Assembly (NCBI GenBank): GCA_036351115.1
Contig: JAZBOL010000101.1
Coordinates: 1-64,000, forward strand
Direction: 5' to 3'
From: Marinihelvus sp036351115
GTDB taxonomy: Bacteria > Pseudomonadota > Gammaproteobacteria > Xanthomonadales > SZUA-36
Length of the DNA stretch: 64,000 nucleotides
In this document: positions 51,002-59,997 of the stretch, piece by piece
Layout: every line of letters begins with the position of its first letter
Numbering within the stretch: the first letter of the stretch is position 1
The notes under the pieces: generated by a model
The model's input: the letters and a program-made list of their open reading frames with translations, nothing else
Told to the model about the DNA's origin: nothing
Database searches by the model: none
Made by a program: the position numbers and the translations under genes

Positions 51002-51907
51002 GTGAAACGACGCGCGTTCCGACGCACCCTGGCGGCCCTCGGCCTGGGTCTGGCGCTCGGGTCGGGCGCACTGTCCGCCGCGGCCCAGGAGGGCGTGACC
51101 TGGCGCCAGGTTCCCCCGGAAAACCTGGTCTTCATCGGCATGCGCGAGGGCGAGATCGTCCTCGAGCTGAATCCCACCTTCGCGCCACAGACCGTCGCGC
51201 GGTTCCGCCAGAAAGTACGCGACGGCTTTTTCCGCGGCATGAGCTTCTACCGGGTCATCGAGGGGTTCGTGGCGCAGGCCGGGCCCGGCGGGGACATCCC
51301 CGTGGATGAAGAGGACTTCCTCCCGGCGGAGTTTCAGCTGTCCCGCGGTGACGAACTTCCCTGGGTCACCGTGCAGCGCGACGCCTTTTTCGCCCCGGAG
51401 ACCGGCTTCATCGACGGCTTCCCCGCCGCCCGCGACGATCGCCATGTGTGGCTGACCCACTGTCCCGGCGCCGTGGCGGTCGCCCGGGGCAACGAGCCGG
51501 ACTCCGGCGCCCGCGATTTCTACATCGTCATCGGCCAGGCGCCGCGCTACCTCGACCGGAACCTCACCGTGTTTGCCCGGGTCATCGACGGGATGGAGGT
51601 CGCGCAGCGCATCCAGCGCGGGCCCACGGAAAACAACGGCATCATCGATAACGACCTGGCGCGCAGCCGCATCAGCCGGATGCGCCTCGCCGACCAGCTC
51701 GAGCCGGAGGAGCGTCGCGATTTTTACGTCATGGACACCACCAGCCGCGGCTTCCGGGCCATGATGGAGGAACGCCGCGACCGGGATCACGCCTTTTTCG
51801 TCAACAAGCCCCCGGCAATCCTGGACGTTTGCCAGGTGCCCGTGGCTACCCGCGTGGAGAAAGCCGGCGCCCTGCTGCGCCGCCCGGACGGCACGGAATC
51901 GAACTGA
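51002..51907 (+). CDS. Exported cyclophilin-type peptidyl-prolyl isomerase
   Basis: A 301-residue protein with an N-terminal signal peptide (double Arg run, hydrophobic 10-25, ending SAAAQ). The cyclophilin core is clear: IVLELNPTFAPQTVARFRQK, FFRGMSFYRVIEGFVAQAG, and NEPDSGARDFYIVIG. It folds proline-containing proteins in the periplasm. It is longer than bare cyclophilins, with insertions between strands and an extra C-terminal region of about 70 residues without recognised domain. The start is GTG at 51002. Confidence 0.88.
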   Translation: MKRRAFRRTLAALGLGLALGSGALSAAAQEGVTWRQVPPENLVFIGMREGEIVLELNPTFAPQTVARFRQKVRDGFFRGMSFYRVIEGFVAQAGPGGDIPVDEEDFLPAEFQLSRGDELPWVTVQRDAFFAPETGFIDGFPAARDDRHVWLTHCPGAVAVARGNEPDSGARDFYIVIGQAPRYLDRNLTVFARVIDGMEVAQRIQRGPTENNGIIDNDLARSRISRMRLADQLEPEERRDFYVMDTTSRGFRAMMEERRDRDHAFFVNKPPAILDVCQVPVATRVEKAGALLRRPDGTESN

Positions 51908-52014
51908 AGCCGGCCAGTGCGGCACTCCCCGGGACGCCCCGCCATCAACGGTGGCTATAATCCGGGCTCCCGTTCATTGACTTGCTGGTCTATCGGCCCA
52001 TCGAGGTGCTCACC

Positions 52015-53208
52015 GTGATTCCCATTGAGCCGCGCAACCTGTTACGGCTGCCCCTGAAAACGCTGGCATGCGTTTTCCTGCTGTCCCTGGTGTCGACGGC
52101 CGGCTTTGCCGACGACGAACGCCTCGCCGAGGACTATTTCCCGCCCCGGGGCGACTGGGCCCGGGTCGACCCGGAAACGGCCGGCTTCAACGCGGCACGG
52201 CTCGCCGCGGCCATCGACCTGGCGCAGGAGCGGGCCGTGCTGGAACCCCGGGAGCTGTCGGAATCCATCCTCGACACCTTCGGCGACGAACCAAACTTTC
52301 GCATCCTCGGTCCCACGGGCACGCGGGAAGCCGCCGCAGGCCTCATCATTCGCGGGGGAAAGATCGCCGCCGAATGGGGCGACCTCGAACGCGTCGAGAT
52401 GACCTTCAGCGTGGTGAAGAGCTACCTGTCCACCGTGGCGGCGCTGGCCTGGGCCGACGGGCTCATCGGCGACGTGAACGACCCGGTTGGCAAGCTCGTG
52501 CGCGGTGACTGGTTCGCCTCGGAACACAACCGGCAAATCACCTGGCACCACCTCCTGAACCAGACCTCGGACTGGTCGGGAACGCTCTGGGACGTGCCCG
52601 ACTGGGCCGACCGCCCGGAAGGCGACGACCCCGCAGCCTGGCCCAACCGGGTGCTGAATACGCCGGGCACCACCTGGAAGTACAACGACGTGCGCATCAA
52701 CCTGCTTGCCTACGGCCTGCTGGAGGTGCTGCGCGAACCCCTGCCCGTCGTCCTGCGTGAGCGCATCATGGATCCCATCGGCGCCTCGCCGACCTGGCGC
52801 TGGACCGGCTACGAAAATTCCTGGGTAGAGCTCGACGGCCGGCGACTGCAGTCCGTGTCCGGTGGCGGCCATTTCGGTGGCGGCCTGTTCATCAACAGCT
52901 ACGACCATGCCCGCTTCGGCCTGCTGTTTCTCCGCGGCGGGCGCTGGGCCGGCGAGCAACTGGTTCCGGAAGCCTGGCTCGACCTGGCGCGGGAACCCAC
53001 CCCGCAGCGGACCGACTATGGCTACCTGTGGTGGCTCAACACGGGACAGGAACGGATTCCGGCCGCGCCGGCCTCCGCCTACTGGGCGGCCGGTTTCGGC
53101 GGGAACTATATTTACATCGACGAGGAGCACGATCTGCTCGTGGTCCTGCGCTGGATTCCAGCCCTCGAGGAGGTCATCACCGCGATCATGGCGGCGCTCG
53201 AACCGTGA
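52015..53208 (+). CDS. Exported serine hydrolase of the beta-lactamase (class C/S12) family
   Basis: A 397-residue protein. A signal peptide (hydrophobic segment about residues 15-30) precedes the catalytic domain. The nucleophile motif is SVVK in EMTFSVVKSYLSTVAALA; KYNDVRINLLAYGLLEVL is in the position of the YxN motif. Such proteins act as esterases or peptidases. GTG 52015 is preferred, with GAGGTG eight bases before it; an in-frame TTG at 51982 is weaker. The stop overlaps the next gene start (GTGA), forming a three-gene unit. Confidence 0.82.
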   Translation: MIPIEPRNLLRLPLKTLACVFLLSLVSTAGFADDERLAEDYFPPRGDWARVDPETAGFNAARLAAAIDLAQERAVLEPRELSESILDTFGDEPNFRILGPTGTREAAAGLIIRGGKIAAEWGDLERVEMTFSVVKSYLSTVAALAWADGLIGDVNDPVGKLVRGDWFASEHNRQITWHHLLNQTSDWSGTLWDVPDWADRPEGDDPAAWPNRVLNTPGTTWKYNDVRINLLAYGLLEVLREPLPVVLRERIMDPIGASPTWRWTGYENSWVELDGRRLQSVSGGGHFGGGLFINSYDHARFGLLFLRGGRWAGEQLVPEAWLDLAREPTPQRTDYGYLWWLNTGQERIPAAPASAYWAAGFGGNYIYIDEEHDLLVVLRWIPALEEVITAIMAALEP

Positions 53209-54497
53209 CGGCGTCGCGTCGCAAGGCGGCGTGGACGCGGCGGGGCGCCGCCTGGGCGTTCACGCTTTGCCTGGCCGGCCGGGCGCTGGCGGTCGAGCCG
53301 GCCCCGACGGGCAGTCCGAGCCGGGGCGTCAACGCACCGGAGCACCTCGACAAGCCCGTCGTCATCCTGGTCTCCGTGGACGGCTATCGCTGGGACTACC
53401 CGGACCTGTACCCGACCCCGGCCATCGACCGCCTGGTAAGGTCCGGCGTGCGCGGGGAGCGCCTGCTGCCCGTGTTTCCCACCCTGACCTTCCCCAATCA
53501 CTACACCCTGGTCACGGGCGTCGCGCCGTCCCGTCACGGCATCGTCGGCAACGAGTTTCCCGACGGGGATCGCCGCTACGCGCTCCGTGACCGGAGCGCC
53601 GTGGAGGACGGCAGCTACTACCGCGGCGCACCGCTGTGGAACCTCGCCGAGTTCCAGGGCATGGTCGCGGCCTGCTTTTTCTGGGTCGGCAGCGAGGCGG
53701 CTATCCAGGGGGTCCGGCCAACCCACTGGCGGCGTTACGACGAGGACATTCCCAACGACGCCCGGGTCGACCAGGTGCTCGCCTGGGCGGCGGAACCGCC
53801 GGAAACGCGTCCCCGCCTGATCACGCTGTACTTCTCGGACGTGGACTCCTGGTCACACTACCGTGGTGTCGGCAGCGAGGGTTTCCATTCGGCCCTCACG
53901 AGGGTGGACCAGGCCCTGGGCCGCCTGCTCGACGGCATCGAGGCGCTGCCACACGCCGACGAGGTCTACCTGCTGCTGGTCTCCGACCACGGTCAGACCG
54001 CTTACCGGGACGAGCCGCCGTTCCTTCTCGCCGACCACGTGTCGCTCGAGGGGCTTGATCTCGTGGACCAGGGGCCGGCGGTCTACGCCTGGCAGGCGTC
54101 GCCGGACCCGGAGGCCGCCGAACGCCTCGCGGAGACGATCAACGGCCGGTGGCTCCACGGCCGGGCCTACACCCGCCGGACCGCACCGGAAAGCTGGGGG
54201 CTGGCGGACAACCCGCGGCACCCGGACCTCGTGTTTCAGGCCAACGCGGGTTTCGCGGTGCTGTCCTCGTCCGACCGGTCCCGGGCCATGAGCGTGGGTG
54301 ACCATGGATGGGCGCCGGAAGCTCCCGACATGCACGGCATCTTCCTGGCCCGGGGCCCCGGCATCGCTCCCGGCGAACGCGTCGGTCCCGTGGACGCGCG
54401 CGCCGTGTACCCCCTCGTCGCCGGCTGGCTGGGGCTGGAGATTCCGGCGACGGTCACGACCGAGGCGCCCCGGCTTCCCGCGGAGGCGGGCCCGTGA
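53205..54497 (+). CDS. Exported nucleotide pyrophosphatase/phosphodiesterase (alkaline phosphatase superfamily)
   Basis: A 430-residue enzyme. After a signal peptide (residues 1-29) come the two-metal site residues: VSVDGYRWD (D59), the nucleophile T95 in FPTLTFPNHY, SDVDSWSH, VSDHGQT and GDHGW. The family (ENPP-like) cleaves phosphodiesters or phosphoanhydrides. GTG 53205 overlaps the upstream stop and its own end overlaps the next gene; all three are read in one pass. Confidence 0.9.
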   Translation: MTASRRKAAWTRRGAAWAFTLCLAGRALAVEPAPTGSPSRGVNAPEHLDKPVVILVSVDGYRWDYPDLYPTPAIDRLVRSGVRGERLLPVFPTLTFPNHYTLVTGVAPSRHGIVGNEFPDGDRRYALRDRSAVEDGSYYRGAPLWNLAEFQGMVAACFFWVGSEAAIQGVRPTHWRRYDEDIPNDARVDQVLAWAAEPPETRPRLITLYFSDVDSWSHYRGVGSEGFHSALTRVDQALGRLLDGIEALPHADEVYLLLVSDHGQTAYRDEPPFLLADHVSLEGLDLVDQGPAVYAWQASPDPEAAERLAETINGRWLHGRAYTRRTAPESWGLADNPRHPDLVFQANAGFAVLSSSDRSRAMSVGDHGWAPEAPDMHGIFLARGPGIAPGERVGPVDARAVYPLVAGWLGLEIPATVTTEAPRLPAEAGP

Positions 54498-55642
54498 GTC
54501 GGCTCGACCGGGTCATCAACACGCACGAGCTTCGTGAACTGGCGCGGCAGACGCTGCCTGCCCCCCTGTTTCACTACATCGACGGGGGGTCGGAGGACGA
54601 GTCGAACGTCCTCGGCAACGTGACGGCGTTCGACGCAGCCAGGCTGGTGCCCGAGTACGGGGTGGATGTCGCGAACATCGACCTCCGGACCACGGTGCTC
54701 GGTCGCGAGCTCGAGATGCCACTGTTTCTCTCGCCCACGGGGATGACGCGTTTGTTTCACCACGAGGGCGAAAAGGCCGTGGCGCGGGCCGCGGCGCTGG
54801 CGGGTACCTGCTATTCCCTCTCGACCCTGGGCGCCACCACGATCGAGGACGTGGCCGCGGTCAGTGACGGGCCGAAGTGTTTCCAGATTTACGTCATGCG
54901 CGATCGGGGGCTCACGCGCGAGTTTATCCAGCGTTGCAAGGACGCGAAGTTCGACGCGCTCGCCCTCACCGTCGATGTGCCCGTACCCAGCAAGCGCGAG
55001 CGTGAGATCCGCTACGGCTTCAATCTGCCACCGAAGGTGACGCCGGTCTCCCTGCTGGGTTTTGCACGCCGTCCGCTCTGGCTCTATCGCTACCTGACCA
55101 CACCGACGCCGATTCTCGCCAACGTCGCCCACCGCATCGACCAGGGCAGCCGGGACAACTCCTCCCTGATACGCTACGTAGCGGACCAGTTCGATCCGTC
55201 GGTCACCTGGCAGGACATGGAATGGATGATCGCCGAGTGGGGCGGCCCGTTCGCCGTCAAGGGCGTCCTGTCACCCGCCGATGCCAGGCGTGCCGTCGAC
55301 ATCGGTGCCACGGCGGTCATGGTGTCGAATCACGGGGGGCGGCAGCTCGACGGGGCCGTATCGGCGTTCGAGGCGCTCGGGCCCATCGCCGACGCGGTGG
55401 CCGGCGATTGCGAAATCATCCTGGACGGGGGCGTCCGCCGGGGCACGCATGTGCTGAAGGCACTGGCTCGTGGCGCCACGGCCTGCTCCACCGGCCGGCC
55501 CTACCTGTGGGGCCTGGCGGCCGCGGGCGAGGCAGGCGTGGCGCGCGCCCTGGCCATCCTGAAAGAGGAAATCCGCCTCAACCTGGCGCTGCTGGGCTGC
55601 CGCAGTCCCGGCGAAGTCGAGGAACGGCACCTCGCCCCGTGA
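54494..55642 (+). CDS. FMN-dependent alpha-hydroxy acid dehydrogenase (L-lactate dehydrogenase-like)
   Basis: A 382-residue TIM-barrel flavoprotein. PLFHYIDGGSEDESN is the family start; LSPTGMTRLFHHEGEKA and YSLSTLGATT bind FMN; SNHGGRQLD holds the active-site histidine and DGGVRRGTHVLKALARGA the phosphate site. It oxidises L-lactate or a related 2-hydroxy acid, passing electrons to the respiratory chain or O2. GTG 54494 overlaps the phosphodiesterase stop. The grouping with a serine hydrolase and phosphodiesterase is not a known pathway. Confidence 0.88.
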   Translation: MSRLDRVINTHELRELARQTLPAPLFHYIDGGSEDESNVLGNVTAFDAARLVPEYGVDVANIDLRTTVLGRELEMPLFLSPTGMTRLFHHEGEKAVARAAALAGTCYSLSTLGATTIEDVAAVSDGPKCFQIYVMRDRGLTREFIQRCKDAKFDALALTVDVPVPSKREREIRYGFNLPPKVTPVSLLGFARRPLWLYRYLTTPTPILANVAHRIDQGSRDNSSLIRYVADQFDPSVTWQDMEWMIAEWGGPFAVKGVLSPADARRAVDIGATAVMVSNHGGRQLDGAVSAFEALGPIADAVAGDCEIILDGGVRRGTHVLKALARGATACSTGRPYLWGLAAAGEAGVARALAILKEEIRLNLALLGCRSPGEVEERHLAP

Positions 55643-55749
55643 ATGGGCTTTCGCCTTTAATGCATTGATAAAGCAATTTTTATTGCCGGAGAATCATGGA
55701 TTTAAGGCAGTTCAGCCGGATTTCGGGTGGTTTTTAGCCAAAAATGCGC

Positions 55750-55755
55750 TATACT
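55750..55755 (+). promoter_or_regulatory. -10 element (TATACT) of the candidate RNA gene
   Basis: TATACT, close to consensus, about 11 bases before the first hairpin. The -35 region (GGTTTTT around 55729-55735) is poor, so an activator or extended contacts may be needed. Confidence 0.4.
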
Positions 55756-55760
55756 GAACT

Positions 55761-55975
55761 GCAACCGCTGCTGTAGCAGCGAAAAGCTGTCGAAACGGGC
55801 GCCACACCACTCCCCTGCGGTGTTTGCATCCACAAACGTGGCCCATCGACGAGCCTGAAGGCGCCGACATGACGCCCGATCGGGAGCATCCGGATGATGC
55901 GCCCTCAGCACACCATCGATTTACGGTTTAATCACGTGGAACGCTGGCAGGGGATGCCCTGCCGGCGTTTTTATT
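55761..55975 (+). ncRNA. Candidate small RNA of about 210 nt
   Basis: Between a TATACT -10 element and a strong intrinsic terminator, the sequence is full of stems: CGCTGC-TGTA-GCAGCG at 55766-55781, GTTTG-N6-CAAAC near 55828, GGCG/CGCC and GCATC/GATGC further on. Several GGA motifs (GGGAG, CCGGAT, TGGAAC, GGGGAT) occur, as in CsrA-binding RNAs, but they are also common in GC-rich DNA. No named family recognised; length would suit 6S RNA, but I could not match its conserved bubble. Confidence 0.4.
55942..55975 (+). terminator. Rho-independent terminator
   Basis: CGCTGGCAGGG, loop GATG, CCCTGCCGGCG, then TTTTTATT: an 11-base stem with one T-G pair and a good T-run. It has no protein gene close upstream on this strand, which is the main reason to suspect an RNA gene. 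Confidence 0.8.
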
Positions 55976-56005
55976 GGAATAACGTCGCCACCCGCGTGAT
56001 TAATA

Positions 56006-56035
56006 GAAAGCCCGGCTTCTCCTGGCCGGGCTTTC
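56006..56035. terminator. Hairpin terminator, probably serving the leftward exporter gene
   Basis: GAAAGCCCGGC, loop, GCCGGGCTTTC: an 11-base perfect stem about 106 bases past the end of the leftward ABC exporter gene. The AAAG/CTTT ends give short T-rich flanks on both strands; it may act bidirectionally. Confidence 0.6.
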
Positions 56036-56141
56036 GCCTGTCTGGGGCACGCTCAACGATTCCGCACTTCTGCTCCCCGGGCTTTGTCCACGCCGGGCCG
56101 GTCCCGCTGTCGGGTCCGAAACCGACGCCGCACGCATCCGC

Positions 56142-57926
56142 TCAGGCGGCTTTTTCTCCGAATTGCAGCGCCGCCAGGCGAGCGTACAGGGGATTGCTGG
56201 CCACCAGGTCCGTGTGCCGTCCCTGGGCCACGAGACGACCCTGGTCCAGCACGAGGATGCGGTCGGCCTTCTGTACCGTGGAAAGGCGGTGGGCGATGAT
56301 CATGGTCGTGCGATTTTCCATGAGACGCTCCAGCGCCGCCTGCACCAGCCGTTCGCTCTCCGAGTCCAGGGCGCTGGTGGCTTCGTCGAGGAGCAGGATC
56401 GGGGGATCCTTCAGAATGGCCCGGGCAATGGCGATACGCTGGCGCTGGCCGCCGGACAGGCGGATGCCTCGCTCCCCCAGGTAGCTGTCATAGCCCTCCG
56501 GCAGGGCCGTGATGAAATCATGGGCTGCGGCGGCGACGGCGGCCGCTTCAACATCCTCGTCGGTGGCGCCCGGTCGGCCCAGGCGGATGTTTTCCCGGGC
56601 GCTTTCCCCGAAAAGCACCGTGTCCTGGGGCACCAGGGCCATCTGGCCGCGAAGCGCCACCGGGTCGAGGCAGTCCAGGGCGTGTCCGTCCACGCGGATA
56701 CAACCCGCGGTCGGATCATAGAAGCGCAGGAGCAGCTGGAAGCAGGTGCTCTTGCCCGCGCCCGAGGGGCCCACGATGGCGACGCTCTCACCCGGTGACA
56801 CGGTGAAGGACACACGGTCCAGCGCCCGGTCCCCGGGACGCGAGGGATAGCAGAACACCACGTCGTCAAAGCGAATTTCACCCTGGGCCCGTTCCCCCAG
56901 CGACTCCGGCTCCGCCGGCGCCGTGATGGCGGGACGGGCGGAGAGCAGCTCGGCCAGGCGCTCCATGGCCCCGGCGCCGCGCTGGATTTCTCCCCACAAC
57001 TCGCTGAGGGCGCCCGCCGAGGCGCCGACGAACATCGAGTAAGCGAGGAACTGGGCCAGCTCACCCCCGGTCATGTCGCCGGACAGCACGGCCCGCGAAC
57101 CCATCCAGAGGATCAGGGTGATGCTGCCGAAAATGAGCGTGATGGCGATGGCGGTCAGGGCCGCGCGGGTGCGGATACGCTGCAGTGCTGCCTGGTAGCT
57201 GTGCTCGACGGCGCCGTCGTAGCGCTCCACCTGCATGCTTTCGAGGGTGTAGGCCTGCACGGTCTGGATCGCCTCGAGCGTTTCACCGGCCACGCCGCTC
57301 GTGTCCGCGACCCGGTCCTGCGCCGTGCGGGACAGGCGTCGAATGCGTCGGCCCACCCAGATCATGGGCAGCAGCACCAGCGGCACGCCGAGGACAATGT
57401 AGGCGGTCAGGCGGGGACTGGTGAGGGTCAGCATGACCAGCCCGCCAACCAGGTTCAGGGAAGATCGCAGGGCGATGGACAGGCTCACGCCCGCAATGCT
57501 CTGAACCAGCGTGGTGTCCGTGGTCAGTCGCGACAGCACTTCGCCGGACTTGGTCACCTCGAAAAAGGTCGGATCCATGCGCACGACCCGGTCGTATACA
57601 GCGCTGCGGATATCGGCCACGACCCGCTCCCCGAGGCGCGTCACCAGGTAGAACCGCAGGGCGGCGAAACCCCCGAAGGCGGCCGCCGCGAGAAAAAACC
57701 AGCCGAAGTAGCGGTTCACCGTGGTGATGTCGTTGGCGACGAAACCGTTGTCGATGAGAAACCGCAGCGCGACCGGCAGGGCGAGCAGGGCCGTGGACGC
57801 CACCAGCAGCGCCGCCAGGGCCGCCAGCATCAGCCCGAGGTAGGGCCGCAGGAACGGCACGAGCATGGCCAGCGGCCGGATCGATTCGGCCTTCGGTCGC
57901 TCTTCCTGACTTTCTCCGTGCGCCAC
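56142..57926 (-). CDS. ABC exporter, MsbA-like half-transporter (permease fused to ATPase)
   Basis: A 594-residue protein. Six membrane helices fill about residues 20-310; the ATPase domain has Walker A GPSGAGKST, signature LSGGQRQRIAIARAIL, Walker B ILLLDEATSALD and the H-loop IIAHRLS. It matches the ABCB/lipid A exporter group and would act as a homodimer exporting a lipid or other amphipathic compound. GTG 57926 is chosen: AAAGGGGG lies six bases upstream and the length is normal; upstream in-frame codons to 58439 overlap the divergent gene. Function as a lipid A flippase is not certain. Confidence 0.88.
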   Translation of the reverse strand: MAHGESQEERPKAESIRPLAMLVPFLRPYLGLMLAALAALLVASTALLALPVALRFLIDNGFVANDITTVNRYFGWFFLAAAAFGGFAALRFYLVTRLGERVVADIRSAVYDRVVRMDPTFFEVTKSGEVLSRLTTDTTLVQSIAGVSLSIALRSSLNLVGGLVMLTLTSPRLTAYIVLGVPLVLLPMIWVGRRIRRLSRTAQDRVADTSGVAGETLEAIQTVQAYTLESMQVERYDGAVEHSYQAALQRIRTRAALTAIAITLIFGSITLILWMGSRAVLSGDMTGGELAQFLAYSMFVGASAGALSELWGEIQRGAGAMERLAELLSARPAITAPAEPESLGERAQGEIRFDDVVFCYPSRPGDRALDRVSFTVSPGESVAIVGPSGAGKSTCFQLLLRFYDPTAGCIRVDGHALDCLDPVALRGQMALVPQDTVLFGESARENIRLGRPGATDEDVEAAAVAAAAHDFITALPEGYDSYLGERGIRLSGGQRQRIAIARAILKDPPILLLDEATSALDSESERLVQAALERLMENRTTMIIAHRLSTVQKADRILVLDQGRLVAQGRHTDLVASNPLYARLAALQFGEKAA

Positions 57927-58065
57927 GCGTCGCCCCCTTTGGAATCTCGCCTTACAGGGTAATGCACGGCCCCCGTCCGGGGAACCGCCGTGGGCAGAGA
58001 ACCGGTTTTTCAATGGACTGTCACAATCGGAATGAGAAAATGGAAAAAGATCTTGAGGATTTCCC

Positions 58066-59997
58066 ATGGACCACAGCGAAGACCGCAGCACCAATCCCTG
58101 GGCCGACCAGCGGCCGACGATTTCCCGCCTGGTGGAACAGCGCCTGAGCCGGCGTGAGTTCATCGGTGGCGCCCTCGTCGCCGGTGGCGCCCTGGCGACC
58201 GGCCTGTCCGGATGCCAGCGGGCCGATGTGGTGGAACCTGTGCCGGCAGGGCGCCTGGAAGAGGGCACGTTCCGTTTCACCGAGATTGCCCGCAATACAT
58301 CCGAAACCCACAGGCTCGCGCCGGACCACGAAGCGCAGGTCCTGCTGCGCTGGGGCGACCCGCTGTTCGACGATTCCCCGGCCTGGAACCCGCGAATGCA
58401 GTCCGCCGCCGCCCAGCGTCGCCAGTTCGGTTTCAACAACGATTACCTCGGTTTTCGACCGCTCGAGACAACCGGCGACGAGGACGAACGGGGCCTGCTC
58501 TGCGTCAATCACGAATACTCGCAGGCGCGGCTGATGTTCCCGGACGTCGGGCCGGTCCAGGTACCGGAACTGACCCGTGAGCAGGTCGCCATCGAGCTGG
58601 CCGCCCACGGCGGCAGCATCGTCGAGCTGGCGCGGCACGGCGGGGAATGGCGCGTCGTGAAGTCCTCGCCCTACAACCGGCGCATCACCGGTGAAACCCC
58701 CATGGAAATCCGTGGCCCGGCCGCCGGTCACGACCGGATGAAAACCGGCGCCGACCCGACCGGGACACGGGTTCTGGGCACGCTCAATAACTGCGCCGGT
58801 GGCATCACGCCCTGGGGCACGTACCTCATGGCCGAGGAAAACATCAACGGCAACTTCGCCGGCCAGCTTCCCGCAGGGCACCCGGAAACGGAGGCCTTCG
58901 CGCGTTACGGAATTCCCGGGGGCTGGTACCGCTGGGACCTGCACTTCGAGCGCTTCGACGTCGGTCGTGAGCCCCAGGAACCGAACCGCTTCGGCTGGGT
59001 CGTCGAGGTGGACCCGCTCCGGCCGGACGCCATGCCGATCAAGCGAACGGCCCTGGGCCGCTTCAAGCACGAGGGTGCGGAGAGTGTGGTGGCGCCGGAC
59101 GGGCGCGTGGTGTTCTACATGGGCGACGACCAGCGCTTCGACTACGTCTACAAGTTCGTGACGGCGCAGCCCTTCGTGCCGGGGGACGCCGCCGCCAACC
59201 GTGACCTCCTCGACGAAGGCACGCTCTACGTGGCCCGCTTCGATGCGGACGGCAACGTGACCTGGCTCCCGCTGGTGCACGGCGAGGGCCCGCTCACCGC
59301 GGAGAACGGTTTCGAGTCCCAGGCGGACGTGCTGATCGGTACGCGCCTGGCGGCCGACCTGCTGGGCGCCACCCCCATGGACCGCCCGGAAGACGTGGAG
59401 CCGGATCCGGCCGGCGGCCGTGTGTGGGTAATGCTGACCAACAACTCGCGGCGCACCGCAGGCCAGGTCGATGCCGCCAACCCGCGCGCCAACAACGCCC
59501 ACGGCCACATCATCGAGATCCGCGAACCGGGGGGCGACTTCACCGCCACGCGATCCCGCTGGGAAATCCTCGTTCGTTGCGGCGACCCGGGGGATCCGGC
59601 CCAGGGCGCCACCTGGAACCCGAGCACCTCGGACAACGGCTGGTTCGGCAGCCCGGACAACTGCGCCGTGGACCCGATGGGTCGTCTTTGGGTGGCCACG
59701 GACGGCAATGAAAAAACGGGCGCCAACGACGGCGTTTGGGCCATGGAAACCGACGGGCAGGGTCGCGGGACGGGACGGGCGTTCTTCAGCGCCCCGATCG
59801 GCGCCGAACTGTGCGGGCCGAAGTTCACGCCGGCCGGCGACACCCTGTTCGTTGCGGTCCAGCACCCCGGTGACGTTAGCGACGACGCGACGTTCGAAAA
59901 CCCCGGCACGCGCTGGCCCGACTTCGAGGCAGGGGTTCCACCGCGCCCTGCCGTCCTGGCAATCCGCCGGAAAGACGGGGGCCCGGTCGGCGGCTGA
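58066..59997 (+). CDS. PhoX-family phosphatase, Tat-exported
   Basis: A 643-residue protein. LSRREFIGGALVAGGALAT is a twin-arginine signal, followed by GLSGCQ, where the cysteine could be a lipobox. The mature protein matches PhoX/DUF839: GLLCVNHEYSQARLMF, NNCAGGITPWGTYLMAEEN, GNAHGHI-like segments (NNAHGHIIEIREPGGDF) and AVDPMGRLWVATDG-type strands of a six-bladed propeller. PhoX enzymes are Fe/Ca-dependent phosphatases of the periplasm. The stop abuts the stop of the convergent gene with no base between. Confidence 0.88.
   Translation: MDHSEDRSTNPWADQRPTISRLVEQRLSRREFIGGALVAGGALATGLSGCQRADVVEPVPAGRLEEGTFRFTEIARNTSETHRLAPDHEAQVLLRWGDPLFDDSPAWNPRMQSAAAQRRQFGFNNDYLGFRPLETTGDEDERGLLCVNHEYSQARLMFPDVGPVQVPELTREQVAIELAAHGGSIVELARHGGEWRVVKSSPYNRRITGETPMEIRGPAAGHDRMKTGADPTGTRVLGTLNNCAGGITPWGTYLMAEENINGNFAGQLPAGHPETEAFARYGIPGGWYRWDLHFERFDVGREPQEPNRFGWVVEVDPLRPDAMPIKRTALGRFKHEGAESVVAPDGRVVFYMGDDQRFDYVYKFVTAQPFVPGDAAANRDLLDEGTLYVARFDADGNVTWLPLVHGEGPLTAENGFESQADVLIGTRLAADLLGATPMDRPEDVEPDPAGGRVWVMLTNNSRRTAGQVDAANPRANNAHGHIIEIREPGGDFTATRSRWEILVRCGDPGDPAQGATWNPSTSDNGWFGSPDNCAVDPMGRLWVATDGNEKTGANDGVWAMETDGQGRGTGRAFFSAPIGAELCGPKFTPAGDTLFVAVQHPGDVSDDATFENPGTRWPDFEAGVPPRPAVLAIRRKDGGPVGG

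Larger units (their letters stand above)
55643..56141. other. Intergenic region with candidate RNA gene and two terminators
   Basis: About 500 bases between the lactate dehydrogenase-like gene and the end of the leftward ABC exporter gene. It holds a -10-like element at 55750, a hairpin-rich transcript candidate (55761-55975), a strong terminator (55942-55975) and a second hairpin (56006-56035). No protein gene is evident; a 20-codon ORF from ATG 55869 has only a weak ribosome site. Confidence 0.55.

Noticed and set aside
57927..58439. Upstream extension of the ABC exporter frame
   Set aside because: It would overlap the divergent PhoX gene by over 370 bases and precede the good ribosome site at 57932; the normal family length starts at 57926.
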